Assembly: GCF_023856365.1 (NCBI RefSeq) | Contig: NC_064535.1 | Coordinates: 15,759,863 to 15,823,862, forward strand | Source of the DNA: Brienomyrus brachyistius | Lineage: Eukaryota; Chordata; Actinopteri; Osteoglossiformes; Mormyridae | DNA: 64,000 nucleotides | Direction of reading: 5' to 3' | Shown here: one piece after another, positions 22,004 to 34,987 of the stretch | Numbering within the stretch: the stretch's first letter is position 1 | Layout of the letters: each line of letters begins with the position of its first letter | The notes under the pieces: generated by a model | Database searches by the model: none | Told to the model about the DNA's origin: nothing | What the model saw: only the letters and a program-made list of their open reading frames with translations | Program-made: the position numbers and the translations under genes

Positions 22004-23400
22004 CCCAGTGACTTTCTGCAACTCAAAGGGGAGACACCCACCGCTCTGCCTGCTGCCTCCCTGACACTCTGCCAGCTCCTGCTCAAGGAAGCAAAGACTG
22101 TAAAAGTGAGCTGAACCTGCACAATGTCTCATCCTTCCCGGGTCGATTCAGCCTGAGTCTGTCCCCGAGCTCACTCTCCTCACTACTGCTGCTCTGCAAA
22201 CGTCCGGTCCCGGTGAGGCTTGTCAGTGCCTGTGGTGTCCCCAGGGAACTGGCCCAGGGAAGGGTGTCCTGGATCAGCCCTGTGGGCCTTGGCATGTCCA
22301 GCTGGCTCCCACCTTGGCGTCTCCTCCTGAGGTCCCAGCGGCTTGACTCTTCGCCATTTCTTGAGGTACTGTGACAAGTGTCATTATCGCCTCCTGATGC
22401 TCCTGATCCCATCAGTACTCGGTACTCTGTGCCCCACTGGCACCTGCTTCGTCAGCCCCTGATGTCTCACCAGTGCCTGTTTCCTCTCCAGCCATCACCC
22501 GCGTGTCAGTCTCACTCCCCGCAGGTTGCTGCCGGTCCAATGCCCATCGCTCCAGCTGACTCATACAAGGCGGAAAGAGACCGGAATGTAACCCAGCCTG
22601 TGGACCTGGGATGGGACCCTCTCGGTGGGGCCTCCTTTGTACACACCATCCCCATCCCAAGGCCTGGAGTGGTCAGCGGTGTAAGTGGGGGACCAGAAGA
22701 AGAGCGGGCAGAGTTTCTGTGTCCAGGAGGAGGAAGCAAGGAGATGTAATCCAGGCCTTGTGCCTAGCCCAGGGTCTGCCCATCACTGTCTGTCCAGATC
22801 TTGCAGTCGGTCCTGCAGGACCCTTAGTGCCCTCCGGTCCTGCAGGTCACTGTCCGAGGGAGATGAGTTGCTCCACTGCTCCACAGTTAGACTAATGTTG
22901 TTCCTCATGAATCGTGCTCTCCGGTCTCAGTGCCGCCCGACCCGGCAAGTCTCTCCATGCGCCGAGCCCCACTGACCCACCAAAGCACAGGAGAGTCCAT
23001 CTCCCAGGGTCAATGCCTCGCTTCCTGATGTCCAGGCCAAACCCCATTCCCAAGTGCCTACCTTTGTTTTTGCCCCCTTGTCTTCTTTCTTCTTTCCCCT
23101 GTGGCACTACCTGACATCCCTTACCTGAGTTTGCCTCCACATGACTGCCCTGTTCCTGTCTCACTGTCTGGCGGTTTGTTGTCCCTGCTATCCCTAGCTC
23201 TGTCTCTGCCTACTTCCTAGCCCTGGTAGTGCCCTGTCTTGTCTGCCTGGTGTCTTGTCCCACGTTGTCACTCATCTATAGTCTTGTCCTGGTGTGTCTT
23301 GTGTCTGCGATTCCCCTTGCTGTCCCTGGTCTGTTGTGTCCGCCCTTCTGTTCGGTCCCCAAGGTCCCCTCCTCATGTGCTTTCTTGACTCCACAGGAGA
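22004..23400. other. GC-rich block of unknown nature
   Basis: A 1.4 kb block that is clearly richer in C and G than its AT-rich flanks and full of CCTG/CAGG words. It has many short open frames on both strands, none longer than 123 codons and none with a motif I recognise. The sharp left edge coincides with the terminal repeat at 22003, which suggests the block and that element could be parts of one mobile element. It could instead be a decayed exon or retrocopy. No function assigned. Confidence 0.35.
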
Positions 23401-23849
23401 GCTCAAAATAGCAAATAGAGTCCACAAGAAAAGTAAATACTATGCACAGCTTAAGGATTTTTTGAGCTTGATTTTGTATTTTGTGGGCACATTATGTACA
23501 TTGTGTGAATGAAAAAAAAAACCGCTGCCTGTGGTACCGCCAGGGCTCTGTAGGTATAACCAAGTACACAATAGAGTGTGTCACACAAGTTTGTACCCTG
23601 TGGTGTGACACCCCAACCATGCCCCAACACATTCCGACCACACCCTCTGACACAGTCTCCCATGTCAGAGGTATTTCGAAAATAAGAAAAACAAGTGAGT
23701 GAGGGAATACAGTGAAAACACAATTACGCCTGCTCCAGATGGCCTTTAAACCAAATTGCTCCAGAGACCGGCTGACCACGCTTTCCCAGCTGTTCGCTCT
23801 TGGGCAAAAAATTGGGCCAAACCCTATTGCAAACCCTATTGGTCTTTTT

Positions 23850-23908
23850 TCCTGGACTGTATGTCACTTTGGATAAAAGTCTCTACTAAATGGAATAGAT
23901 AAATAGAT
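23850..23908 (+). mobile_element. V-SINE-like 3' tail
   Basis: ATGTCACTTTGGATAAAAGT followed by CTCTACTAAATGGAATAGAT is the conserved tail of fish V-SINE/UnaSINE-type elements. The 5' part is not clear. Confidence 0.55.
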
Positions 23909-25429
23909 AAGCTACTGCTAGGCTTACTGTGGTAACGAAAATAGCTTCAGAAGTTAGTGGCTGAAACAGGACAACGTTCCTGGGTCACAGATAGGGCCTT
24001 CAGGGGAGGGCTGAGAGCCAAACATTACCTTGCCAAGAATGAGATCTAGAAAGTACTGCAAAGATGTGGCCAGAAGCCTGTCAAGACTAAGGTGGAACCT
24101 TTTGGCCTAAATGGGCAGTAGTATGTGTCGCAGGTCAAATCGAGTCTGCCCATTAAAACCATTCCCACTGTAAAATATCAATCACACAGTCTTGTGAAGA
24201 TTGGTAAAAAACGTGAATGGTGCACATTACAGATCATGCAAAAGTGGTCTACATTACAGATACTGCAAAACTCTGCTCTAAAAAAGCTCAGTACTGGGGA
24301 AGAATCCTGCAGCATTTTGCAAGGAAAAAAGATTGGGAAATTATTGCTCCATCTTGGTGTACAAATGTAATAGAGAATTATCCAAGTCTAATACTTGCTG
24401 TAATAGCTGGCAGCTCATCTTCATCTGCGTATTTACCAAAGGGGATGAGTATTTATGGAATATATGAGTATTTATAAATATATATATATATTAAGCTTCA
24501 GAAATAATGTGGACATTTTAGGTTAGCTTGTGACGCACAAGTGAAAATTATAAGACAACGCAAACTCAAGGCTGTGAAATAAAGTGCAGGGAGGTCTGAG
24601 TATTTTTAAATGCTCGATGAAAATGTTCATGGCCTATGTTGCTACAAAGAAAATATTTTTAACAACATAATATGTTTCACAGTTGTGAAATTACATTTTA
24701 AGAAACTAGTTTATTTTTTAACTAGTCCTAAATATAACAGTCCTACATGTGACTTTGGTAAAATGTTTTAGTCATATTCATTTCATCTAAGCAACTGAAA
24801 TTACTTCAGTTAATTCATTTCTAGGAGGTACTGAATTGGTAACAACATCTAATCTGTAATTTGCAGTCTGTTTTATGATTTATTCGGTGAGGCAAGTAGC
24901 CAACGGCATGCGGTTGACTTGTTCTACAGGCTGTGCTACCTATTGAAATACTTTGATATGTAGCTATTTCCACTTCTTCATTTATTAGGCCTGCTGTTTT
25001 CCTTAAATAAATAAAATCCACATTTTTTTCTATTACACCTTGTAAAACCCGCCTGTCATGGGGTGAACCCAGGTTACCAGTCGCATGGAAGCCGTGAAGG
25101 TTTCTTTCATAATGTTCTGTTTTCCAGAATCTACTTGTGTACTGTATGTTTTTTTTATATGTTTGAACTGCTTTTTCCTGTTTGTACCATATGTACAATC
25201 TTGTATTTTGTATGATGCTATATATGCATGATGCTGCTGTGTGCACAAAAGTCTCCCCTGGAAACAATTATATTTTTCTAATCTAATTTAATTTAATTTT
25301 AAATTGATTTGCATAGACATTCCCTTGCGAGGTTTATTTTATTTCATGTTTAAGCCTAATTTTATATTTAATCTCACCCCGCCTGATACTTTTCAGTTTC
25401 AACAACGTAACACGTATTTTCAAGCGGAA
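23909..25429. other. Unique AT-rich sequence upstream of tmem263
   Basis: No gene or named repeat supported. A 148-codon minus-strand open frame (24821-25267) has no recognisable motif and lies in AT-rich sequence, so I do not call it. Confidence 0.3.
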
Positions 25430-25760
25430 ATAAGCTAATTAGCGTTTCTGCGCCTAGTTTGAGCTCGAAAACACCCACCACACACTCACATCGCTTCCAG
25501 TCTGCTTAACGCAACTTTTGAAACGTCACTTCCCGTCGTGAAGCATAGGCTGCTGTCTATGGAGCGCCACGTATGCGGCAGGGAAGTCAATCGCACTTAG
25601 AAGAGGGAAAGTTTTGCTGTTTGCCTAAGAGCCGTATCGAGCGCAGCCCGCTGTCTAAATGGTTGTATTTAACGTCGTAATATTTTTGAAAGGGGTTTTA
25701 GGAAAGTAGGCGGTCCATTTTGAAGTATTGCCTGCATAGACGTGCAAAGAAAGAAGTTTG
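25430..25760 (+). promoter_or_regulatory. tmem263: tmem263 promoter and non-coding exon 1
   Basis: A local rise in CpG dinucleotides, with ETS-like CACTTCCCG near 25527 and no obvious TATA box, as expected for a housekeeping-type promoter. A consensus donor GTGAGT begins at 25761, so exon 1 would end at 25760 (AAGAAGTTTG). There is no start codon leading into the tmem263 frame here, so exon 1 is 5' untranslated. The transcription start is not determinable by eye; I place it within about 25500-25700. Confidence 0.55.
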
Positions 25761-27177
25761 GTGAGTGCGTTGCATTTTGTTACTTCGGTTTATAGTTGCT
25801 GTAGTGCTTGATGTATTTTCTGTTTATGATAATTGTTTCTTGACTGTGTGCGGAAATAAAGCTGTACACGTGCAATGAGCAGGCCGACTCAATACTTAGC
25901 ACCTTTGTACGGTGTGTAATTGATGCCCTTTGCTGCATATTAATTACAACAGTCTGTGCCAGTGCTTAGCTGTATTTCCTTATAATTTATATTCGAAATG
26001 ACATGGTTGCAAGTGATTTTTAACTTAAAATGATGAATAATTATGAATAGTACTCCCAGGGAATATATTTGGGCACCTTTTAAGTTCAGTGAAGCGATAG
26101 AAAGGACAGAATCGACACTCTTGTGTTTCACGTGAGTCATTTCTGCCAAAATCTACCCAAAATGTGAATGCGCGTTAGCCGTCTGTCTACAGCACACCAA
26201 GTCACACTGCTTTCCCTGTCCTTTGTTATAATTACAGCATTATACGAGAGACGATCCACTTTCCATCGTACTAATTAGCAATTTAGTGCGAGTTAGGGAT
26301 ATTTTATTAAGTTCAATATGTACAATAAACACCACTTGTGCGTGTAATGTTTTTGTTGACAGACGTGGAAGATTATTCACTTCAGTGGTTGATGCTACAT
26401 GTCACTGTTTATGATAATTTATGGAAATGCTCGTGTGAAAGGATGTTTGCTCTCTATTGTAAGGTGTTAGATGTATTTCTGCAAATATTCCTTGCCTGTC
26501 GAGTGCAAATAACTGGTAACTTGCGTGAAAGCAGTTTAGATTGAATGATCCAAGCTTCTTCATCATATCCCCGTGGTGGCTGCTATCCACTTTGAAAACT
26601 TTGGGTGTGTATATACATATGTCTCACAAGAAAAAATATACTCAATAAATTTATTACAATTGACTATTGTCAAAAGCCTGATTCCGTCATTCCCCCACCT
26701 CCAATTGCGCACGGATGGTAGTCATCTGCTAACAGGATTTGCAAATGTTTGGGCGTCGACTTGCAACTCTGTTTGCACTGCGGTCTACCCTGCAGGTTCC
26801 TGTCCCTACATCTCATCCAGGCACATGCAAAACTGGGGTGGGAGGAGTAAGCAAACCTAGGGGGTACACTTCTTAGAAGGAAATGGATATCTTTTACACT
26901 TTTTACAGTTACATTAAAGCAATTCAGTTGCAGGTGCCTACTGGTTTAGTCTCTAAGGTTGCTATCGCTAATGGTGGGAGGTGCTTATAGGGTTTTTTTG
27001 TGGAAGAGAGGCATCCCAGACGTTCGCAATTAAAATAAGAGTTTGTGGATGTCCCAGAATCTGATGGCCTTCCAAAAGTGTTCTGCGATGGGGAAATAAT
27101 GAGCCGACATTGGAGAAAGTTTATTTCTGCTCGATAATCCTTGAAATGTTAACGTTAGCTTTTTCTACAGGGAGAAG

Positions 27178-27241
27178 ATGAGTCGGGCAGACGACGGTCA
27201 AGATGAAGTGCCTCTGTACCTTCAAGATAAACCTCCTGAAG
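27178..27241 (+). CDS. tmem263: Transmembrane protein 263, coding exon 2
   Basis: The exon starts at 27171 after the acceptor TTTTTCTACAG, and the start codon is at 27178. It encodes MSRADDGQDEVPLYLQDKPP and E, then leaves one base (27241) before the donor GTAATT, so the codon for residue 22 is split (phase 1). The N-terminus, with its PLYL...DKPPE pattern, matches the short hydrophilic head of vertebrate TMEM263. The remaining protein is in the exon at 30823-31109. Joined, the protein is 116 residues, the same as my recollection of the human protein. An open frame running through the donor into the intron is an artefact. Confidence 0.88.
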
Positions 27242-27989
27242 GTAATTGTTCGATGTACAGCTATGAAAGGGTATTCGGACCCCATGTGTGAATGGCGGCT
27301 TTGTCAGGAAGGACAATCGGTGACCATGGGTGATTGTGTTGATGCACTCTGTCTTTTCATTATTTGTCTTGACTATGAAGCGATGTCTCCTCTGCGTCTT
27401 ATATTTTCCACATTTCTTGTCCCGTCCTTCTCCTCACGCAGGTGTCGTCAGCTACCTTTTCTTTTTCACGGAGCTCAGGCTTTGCTGAATGACGTGGCGT
27501 GCCCTGAGGAGAGCGCTATTCACTCTCTTCCACCCCCTACCCTCTAGGCACATGGCTGACACTTGGCAGTCCTCTGTAGAAGAACCGGTTCTGTCCGGTT
27601 AGTGCTCTTGGGGCCTACTTACTGCATAAGTAATCTGTATGGCAACCTTTGCTTGGACCAGGATACTTCTGTGAGCCCCTGAGATTCTCATCTAGGTGCT
27701 TCAGCACACATGTTGTTGTCGTCTGTGACATAATTTTGGTAACTGACAACACGTTTTTGTGTTACGCTACTTTGGCTCTTGGGAGTTTTACTTGCTCAGA
27801 GATGTTCTGAGGGCAGAGTGAAAGATGATTGATTCAGAGAGAGAACCAATTAGATTGTGAGGTGAATTAAAGCACTTGGAGAAGGCGGGATCAACCAATC
27901 GGATGTCTTGGTCCCAACTCCTCTTATTTGGACCCACCTCCTGGTTGTTTCAGAGAGATAACCAATCATTTTTCATTCTGCCTTAAGAG

Positions 27990-28310
27990 CATTTTTGTTT
28001 GTGTAAAACTCCCACGAGTGCTTATTTGGTTTGCATGATGGTACAGTGAGTAGCACTGTTCTCCTGCCCCACCAGGACGGGGCTTGGAATCCATGTTTTC
28101 ATAGGTAGAGTTTGTATGTTTTATGTGTGCGGAGTTTTTTTTTTTTATATGTTCTGGCTTCCTGCGGAGTTTGTATGAATGCATGCACACTATGCCCACA
28201 GTATTCTCTTGCCTAGTGCTCTCTGTTACAAGAAATTGGTTCCAGGTCCCCCCCCCCCCCCCCCCCAACTTATCTTGAACTGGGTAAGTGGTTGAGAAAT
28301 AGATGGATGT
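27990..28310 (+). mobile_element. tRNA-derived SINE with L2-like tail, in tmem263 intron
   Basis: The head is GATGGTACAGTGAGTAGCAC and the B-box-like part is GGCTTGGAATCC. The body has AGAGTTTGTATGTTTTATGT and CTGGCTTCCTGCGGAGTTTG; the tail ends GTGGTTGAGAAATAGATGGA. It is diverged and expanded by a T run (28137-28146) and a C run (28249-28266). Confidence 0.55.
28249..28266. repeat. Poly-C run
   Basis: About 18 consecutive C residues inside the SINE; likely to vary in length and to cause sequencing errors. Confidence 0.85.
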
Positions 28311-30259
28311 GGATAGTGAAAATGGTAGGCGTGATGTTGTACTAATAAAGTGATGCATTGCCGAGGTAGTGGGTCGAGTGCCACTTTGGCATGATCTGCA
28401 GAGATGGTGAGCTCGGCTAATCCTAATGACTGTAAGCTCAAGTGCTAGATATTAGTCTTCAGCTACTTCATAATAAAAGTGACCCCCCTAGAAAGTGACC
28501 CCACAGAAAGTGACAGCTGCTGCCCACTAGAGGATATTGAAGTTCCTGACAAAATTAAGTAAACTGTAAACACTCATGGATTTCTTACCTTACCAGGAGG
28601 AATATTATATTATAGTGGGAAAAATCTGAGAGTTGTTTATAATAATTGTGATTTTAAACTCTTGTGATTAGTCAAGAGAACTTTGGAGTCCTTGAAAACG
28701 TGCTGCTTTGTCACTTGCTGACTGTGACATTACGGCTTAATCAGTGCCTGGGCGCCGGCCATCCTCGGCCTTGCCTTCGTGGGGCAGGGCCATGCAAAGC
28801 AGTCACGGGTTCTCATTGTTGTGAAAGAAACCAATAGATGAACAAACTCAACAAAGGAGAAATGGTGAGATTTGCCTTTGGGTTTTTTCTTGTCAAATCA
28901 TGTGCCCTACATGACGAGTCTGAGTACAGACGCCCCTCCTGTATTACTGAGGAATGCATTTCACTTAATACTTGTTCATTTTTCCCATTCAAATAATCAA
29001 CGTCAGCAACTCAAAATCAAAAATAGTGCTTTATTCTCTTGACATTTTGGAAATTGTTGCATCTTTACACAATTTTCTAATCCCTGATTCACAATTAAAG
29101 TTCAACATGTCATTTTTCTATAATGTTAAGCATTCAGCAAACACTTTCTGTCCAATTTAAAGCCTGAGTTTAGATAATCTCCTTGCAACAGATGTGCATG
29201 TACTGTTATACTGTTATTAAACCCAGAATGCGTGCTGCCCTTGCTGTTGATTTTATGTATATATGTATCTGTAGGTAATGACTGACTGGCTATTTCAGTG
29301 CATGTTTGTAGAGTAAATGACACCTTTTCAATCTCAGTGGGTATTTAAGTCCAGAATACCTTTTTGACACCATGACTTTCCTCATGTGTCCATCATATTT
29401 TTGTGTTCTTGGTTAATGTTCTAGTTCTAATTCTAGTTTGGTTCAAGAGATTTAACCAAAATACTGACATCACATGTCTGACAGACCAGGAAGCACTTCC
29501 CGTTTTACGCCACACGGGGGGGCTGTTTACTTAGATTCTGCTCAGTAACTTTCCTGTCGTCAGTGGTTTCTGCATTTTATCTTCCCCTGTGGGCAGAATA
29601 CATACTATAATGCTTGGAGAGAGTGTCGCATTTCCAGGTTACTGTTGAAAGCAGTGACTCCGAGGTATGTTCTGTTGCTGAACCTGCAGATCCAAATGGC
29701 TGAGGCCCAGATGCACTGGGTTGGGGGTATTCTGTTGTCCTTTATGGCCAGTTCAGTGTCTGTGGGGAACGTGGACCATTTAAACTGCAGTGTTCCCCCC
29801 CCAATGTTAATAGAAGTGTTGCCATTAACATTTTTTGTAACTTTACAATTATATAGAATTACCTTGGAGATTAATGAAGCAACTTTGTCATTAGCAGCTG
29901 AGTTGTAAAAAGTGCTGTCCCCAAAGCATTAGCTCGAACAGTACCTCAGCGGTTATGGTAACCGGTACAAAGCATGACGGTGTCTTGGGCCACTGGGATA
30001 ATGGGATCTCACAATGTATGGGATGCTCCCTACTTTGACTGTTTGTCGAGTGTTTTTGGCCTATTTTATTCCTCCTCTACTTCAGAAAATAAACAGGCTA
30101 ATGAGTCCATTGTTCTTGCTGCTCCGCTCCTGTTCTGGCAGAACCTCCCTGGCACACTTTTGCCCTCACAGCGCAATACGCGCATGCAGTCGAGTCTGCA
30201 GCGGTGCTTACCGTGTCAGTGGTTTCGTTTGAGGGGGGGCATGGTGGCATCAACACAGA

Positions 30260-30262
<3 letters not shown>

Positions 30263-30308
<46 letters not shown>

Positions 30309-30310
30309 TC
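30263..30310. repeat. (TC)n microsatellite
   Basis: CT dinucleotide run with a few interruptions, about 560 bp upstream of tmem263 exon 3. Confidence 0.85.
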
Positions 30311-30782
30311 ACATTTATTTTGATGGTTTTCTTCCCGGGTCGGATTTGATCCAAGCAGTTAAACCTAATTAGGACTTTGATTGAATTATGACCACAGTGT
30401 GATATTGTATTAGAATTTTTTTTTAATGATATAACTGATAAAATACGTGAATATATTTTTTATTTGTGAGGCTTGATGTGTAAAATCTAGCTTTTGTAGT
30501 CGTCATTCAGGACCTAATGGAACTGGTGTTTAATTCTCAGTCTGTAAAGTAAATGATAAATTGTCTGTTTTGTGTGAAAGCATATAGAACCCAGGAAAGG
30601 TTTGCCTTGTTTGTAATTTTTGCGTCCAATCAAGTTTAATTATGCAGTTTATACATTGGTTGAAATAAAATAGGTGTGTCTCAGGGCTTGGATTCTGTTA
30701 CTTTGTAATTGTAATTATTACTGTAATTCTGTTTTTGCAAATATCTGAATATTGCAAAACATTTTCACATATTTGTCCTTAA

Positions 30783-31109
<327 letters not shown>

Positions 31110-32390
31110 GCCACTCAGCCTGGGAGGGGTGGGGCGGGCGGACTTCTCCTGGCTGGTTGCTCTTTGTGAGTTTTAATGCACAGCAGTGAGTGGACGACTA
31201 TTGGAAAACAGCACCGCTGGAGGCAGTGTACCACTCTGGATCTCCCTTTCTCCTCCGGGTCGGCTGTCTCGTATCTCACTGACTTCTGGTTTGTTTTGTC
31301 ACCAGTTGGGGCTCCAGTCAGACCACCAGCATGATGCTGCCAGGGAAATTCAGTACGGACAGATTTCCCGACTAGCGTTTCATGTGATTTATATGTGGGA
31401 GTTATTTTTGTAGCGGCTGGAACGAAGGAAAGGGCTGTTTTTGGTGAGATGGGGATTATCACCCTTACACTTTGTGTGTCTTCCAGTTGTCTGTTGGCTG
31501 TCATGCTGATGGACATGTGATTGGTTGGCACTGAGCATGATTTGTTGCAGGGGTGGGGCAGAGGGGACACTAAGAATTCAGGACTCGACAATCTAATGCC
31601 AATCCCTGAAGACTGATGTCTCCATGGACCCAGTCAATGTGTTTATGCCTTACCAGTTTAGGACAAAGCTGATCACCCTGCAAGACCAAGAAATGTATAA
31701 GATTAAGTAGCATTTCTGTCTTGTTCTGTTAATTGTGTTGTGATGTAAGTGAATGACAGATCCGCCCATTGCATCGAGTGCCAAACTGTGATTAAACTGA
31801 ACAGCCGAAATGAACCTATTGTACTTTTCAACACTGTTATGAAATTCAGGTGTAAGGTTGCGATTTGACACTATATACGAGTGTGTGCGTGCTCTCACGT
31901 GTGGAATTTAGATTTTATTTGAGGTTTTCCCCACTTCGTATTTACTCATGTTGCAACATTGATTTTATTCATGAATTTGATGCATATGATCCAGGAGAAA
32001 TCGTACTCTGGGGGGATCCATCACAAGAGGACGATGTCTTGAATAAAATTCCGTTTTCCTCGGTGTCTCAGTGCTTCTCATCTCAGCATGACTTCTTTCC
32101 TCAAACAGCAAAGAGATTGTTAGACTTGGGGGTTTGTTTTGCTCTCGGAGAGGATTTAACCTCTGGCTCATTGTCCCCCCCAATGAGAAATTATTAGATG
32201 CAAACAAAATGATCTCTCCTGCTGATATTTTTATTCCTTTCGTTTCTTGTTTTGTGTGCCATTGTTGCTGCCATGTTAAAAATACAGTATTCTATGTTTA
32301 ATATCAAGTGAATGTTTCATAGTGCAACTATTATATACTATTAGTTTCCCCCCCCATTGGTATAATAAACATTTCTTGTCATTGATTCTA
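31110..32390 (+). other. tmem263: tmem263 3' untranslated region (probable)
   Basis: Sequence downstream of the TGA contains possible poly(A) signals ATTAAA at 31791, AATAAA at 32042 and AATAAA at 32364. A further AATAAA at 32634 lies in a SINE tail. Which site is used cannot be told from sequence alone. Open frames here are not credible proteins. Confidence 0.45.
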
Positions 32391-32454
32391 GTAATGGTCT
32401 GCTTGATAATCATGTTTTTAAAAATGTATTTTTTTTCCCATTTATTTAATCTAA

Positions 32455-32650
32455 ATTGCAGCGCTTCATGTTGTGCTACCTTGTGGGGAGGTATTTTCCC
32501 CCCATGGGGGTGGGGTATGATTCCGTGGGTTTGGGTACTTTACTTCTGCTTCGAAGGTTGCAGGTTCAATCCCCAGTTGCTCCAGGCCTGACCCTGCGCT
32601 CTCAAAGTCTTTGGTAAAAGCATGTGTCAAATGAATAAAATGTAAATGTA
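32455..32650 (+). mobile_element. V-SINE-like element
   Basis: The tRNA-like part has GGTTGCAGGTTCAATCCCCA (B-box). Then comes the core TTGCTCCAGGCCTGACCCTG and the tail TCTTTGGTAAAAGCATGTGT ending in AAATGTAAATGTAG. The TGTAA-type 3' end is typical of V-SINE/UnaSINE-type elements mobilised by L2 LINEs. Confidence 0.6.
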
Positions 32651-34120
32651 GTTCCTGTTCACTGTAATGGTTTCTGGTTAAAGGACATCACCTCCTGCTG
32701 TTAGGTTCCTTTCTGAAGAAATACAAATTTAAAAAAGGACTGGATTTCCGGTGCATTCTATAAAAAGTTACATTTACAGCTTCAGTTCTTTAACTGAATG
32801 TTTGTAGTCATAAAATAGGCGGGGGGGACTTATTTAGAAATAAATCACAAAAATGTCCCCTGTTTGATTCCTTGGAGTGACTCTGTCTTAATGAAATTTG
32901 AATTTCTGATTTAAAAAAAAAAAAATTATTTTAATAGCTCTGTAATTTCCTGGCTTGCGTAAGTTCTCTAATTCAGATGTAATGAGATTGATATTCTCAA
33001 ATACACCCCCCTTATTAGGAAAAACACAATAGAGCTTAGAAAACATCCAAATTATGTACTTGACAGCGCACTTGTGACTAAGGTTTACTTTGCGGAAATC
33101 CATAAAATTAAGATCCCTACTCTTCAAAACCTAGGACGTTGCATCGTAATAGAAATAAAATGTAATCTGACTAGCTTTGACGTGATATAGCTAGATGATC
33201 TTTGCGATTAGGGGAAATGTATCGTTTCCCTTTCCGGCACTGAGGCTGGGAGGCCAAGATGCCTGGGTGTTCCCCCTGAAATCACTGCCTGACAGTATGT
33301 AGCACTTCACCATACCCAAGCTTATTTCTGTCCATGGGGGAGGGTCAGTACGGACTGAGGTGATCTCCCACAGAGCAAAGAGTCTTGAAGCTCACGCTTG
33401 ACTGGCTAATGGCAGCATATCTTTCACCCCTGGCATTAAGAAACAAAGATGGGCTTCTCCTCTCTGTTAACAAGGTCATGATTCAAAGACCCTCCCGAAG
33501 AATCAATGACAAGTCCTCACTCAACTGTTCATGGACCACAGATTCTGCATTTCATCACTGAGTTAGAAGGAATGGGTGCAGAGATTTTTCCCCATCAACA
33601 AACAATGTGTCATACACTGGGACAACAAAAAATTAATTTAATCCTGTGCATACTTCATTTGAACCTAAACATAACGTAATCCACAAATAACACCTTACAG
33701 AACTGAAGGAAAGGCACAAGCAGTGGTTGATAATTGCATTTTACTCTTTTTCCATCCTCCAAAAGATTTCCACAGCAAAGGCAATATATTAAACATATGT
33801 TGGGTAATAAAACTCGAAAGGGCCTGATGTTCTTGATACTTGTTAAAAACTCTGCTTGAAAGGTTAATGTGTTTACTTTTAATTACATTGGTACCGGCTC
33901 ATTAGCAAATCGCACCTGGAACATTCTCATATCAACACTTGAAGAACATCTCTAGAATATTGTTTTGGAACATTTCTAAAAAACATCTTTAATGTGCATC
34001 TTTTTCCTAGATGTAGATAATCTGTTTCTTCATTGATCAGCCCGGAGGTCTTTTCAAATGTTGTGAAAGTAGCCCTTTGTGAAGTCTGATTTGTTCTGCA
34101 GGAGAACCAAAGTGAGGCAG
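32651..34120. other. Intergenic sequence between tmem263 and troponin T
   Basis: No gene recognised. On the minus strand this would hold the troponin T 3' untranslated region. I see no A-rich tract (T run on the plus strand) near the stop codon, so any retroposition poly(A) tail has decayed or lies further away. Confidence 0.35.
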
Positions 34121-34987
34121 TCACTTCCAAGAGCCTGATTTACCTTTGGCTGCACGGGAGCCCTTGGCGGTCTTTGAGAATCTTTGGTGGTCGCTAACAC
34201 GGTTCCGAAGGACGTGAATATCATACTTCTGCCTCTTAATCGTCTCCAACAGATCAAACTTCTCAGCATACAGTTGGTGCATCCACTGCCAGAAGTCCAT
34301 CACCTTCTCAGCCAGCTTCTCCTGATTGAGATGGTCAATGTTCAGAGGCTTCCGTCTCTCCATCAGGACCTTGGTCTTTTTCTCCCTTTCTGTTAGCTTC
34401 TTGCCTGTCTTCTTCTCCACCTTCTGCAGATAGCCGCCAAAGGCCTTGTTGGAGAACACCTTTTTCTTCTTGGCGTCCTCCTCGGCCCGGAGTTTGGCCA
34501 CCTCCTCCTCCCGGCGCTGCTTCTCTTCAGCCAACCTCGTCTGCCTCTCCTTCTCCCTCTCTGCCCGGACACGGTGCTGCTCGGCACGGTCGGCGCGCCG
34601 GCGCTCGATCCTGCTCCGCAGGGCCACGAGCTCCTCCTCCTCCTTTTGCCGACTCAGGAAGTGCATCTCTATGAGGCTCTGTAGCTCATTGAAGTCCTTC
34701 TCCAGACGTTTGCGATGGAGGTCGTCGAAGTCTAGCTTCTCACCATCCGGAAGTTTGGGGGGTATGATACTAGACATATACGACTTGGGCCTTGGTTTCG
34801 TGTCTTCCTCTCGCTTTCCCTCATCCTCTTCCTCCCCTTCCTCATCTGCTACCTCTTGGCTGTCCTCTGTGACTTCCTCTGGTTCCTCATCCCACTCTTC
34901 CTCCTCCGCCTGATTGTCTTCCTCTATTTCCTCCTGGTCTTCCTCCTCATCTTCATATTCGTCTACAATTTCCTCTGTGTCTGACAT
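34121..34987 (-). CDS. tnnt2-like: Troponin T, cardiac-like, intronless, intact
   Basis: Complete 288-codon frame from ATG (34987-34985) to the stop at 34121. Troponin T is the tropomyosin-binding subunit of the troponin complex on striated-muscle thin filaments. Domains in order: acidic N-terminus starting MSDTEE (about 1-62, mostly Glu/Asp); conserved tropomyosin-binding region with [20 protein letters not shown] (76-95) and [20 protein letters not shown] (116-135); long charged coiled coil (about 125-177); FGGYLQK (183-189); then [20 protein letters not shown] (200-219), [12 protein letters not shown] (235-246), [18 protein letters not shown] (251-268) and a basic tail ending GSWK. The [10 protein letters not shown] segment favours a cardiac (tnnt2) parent. 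Troponin T genes normally have well over ten coding exons, whereas this frame has none interrupted, which indicates a retrogene. The intact frame suggests it is expressed. A fish-specific intronless paralogue already annotated elsewhere is possible. Confidence 0.93.
   Translation of the reverse strand: MSDTEEIVDEYEDEEEDQEEIEEDNQAEEEEWDEEPEEVTEDSQEVADEEGEEEDEGKREEDTKPRPKSYMSSIIPPKLPDGEKLDFDDLHRKRLEKDFNELQSLIEMHFLSRQKEEEELVALRSRIERRRADRAEQHRVRAEREKERQTRLAEEKQRREEEVAKLRAEEDAKKKKVFSNKAFGGYLQKVEKKTGKKLTEREKKTKVLMERRKPLNIDHLNQEKLAEKVMDFWQWMHQLYAEKFDLLETIKRQKYDIHVLRNRVSDHQRFSKTAKGSRAAKGKSGSWK

Noticed and set aside
22083..23164. Overlapping open frames of 80-120 codons in the GC-rich block
   Set aside because: They occur on both strands in several frames, as expected of GC-rich sequence with few stop codons; no motif or start context.
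24821..25267. 148-codon minus-strand open frame
   Set aside because: No recognisable motif, AT-rich sequence, no splice or promoter context; judged a chance frame.
27203..27547. 114-codon plus-strand frame overlapping tmem263 exon 2
   Set aside because: Different frame from the conserved protein, and it reads through the exon 2 donor into the intron.
34446..34913. 155-codon plus-strand, serine- and arginine-rich frame opposite troponin T
   Set aside because: It is the antisense shadow of the Glu/Lys-rich coding strand (GAG/CTC codons), not a separate gene.
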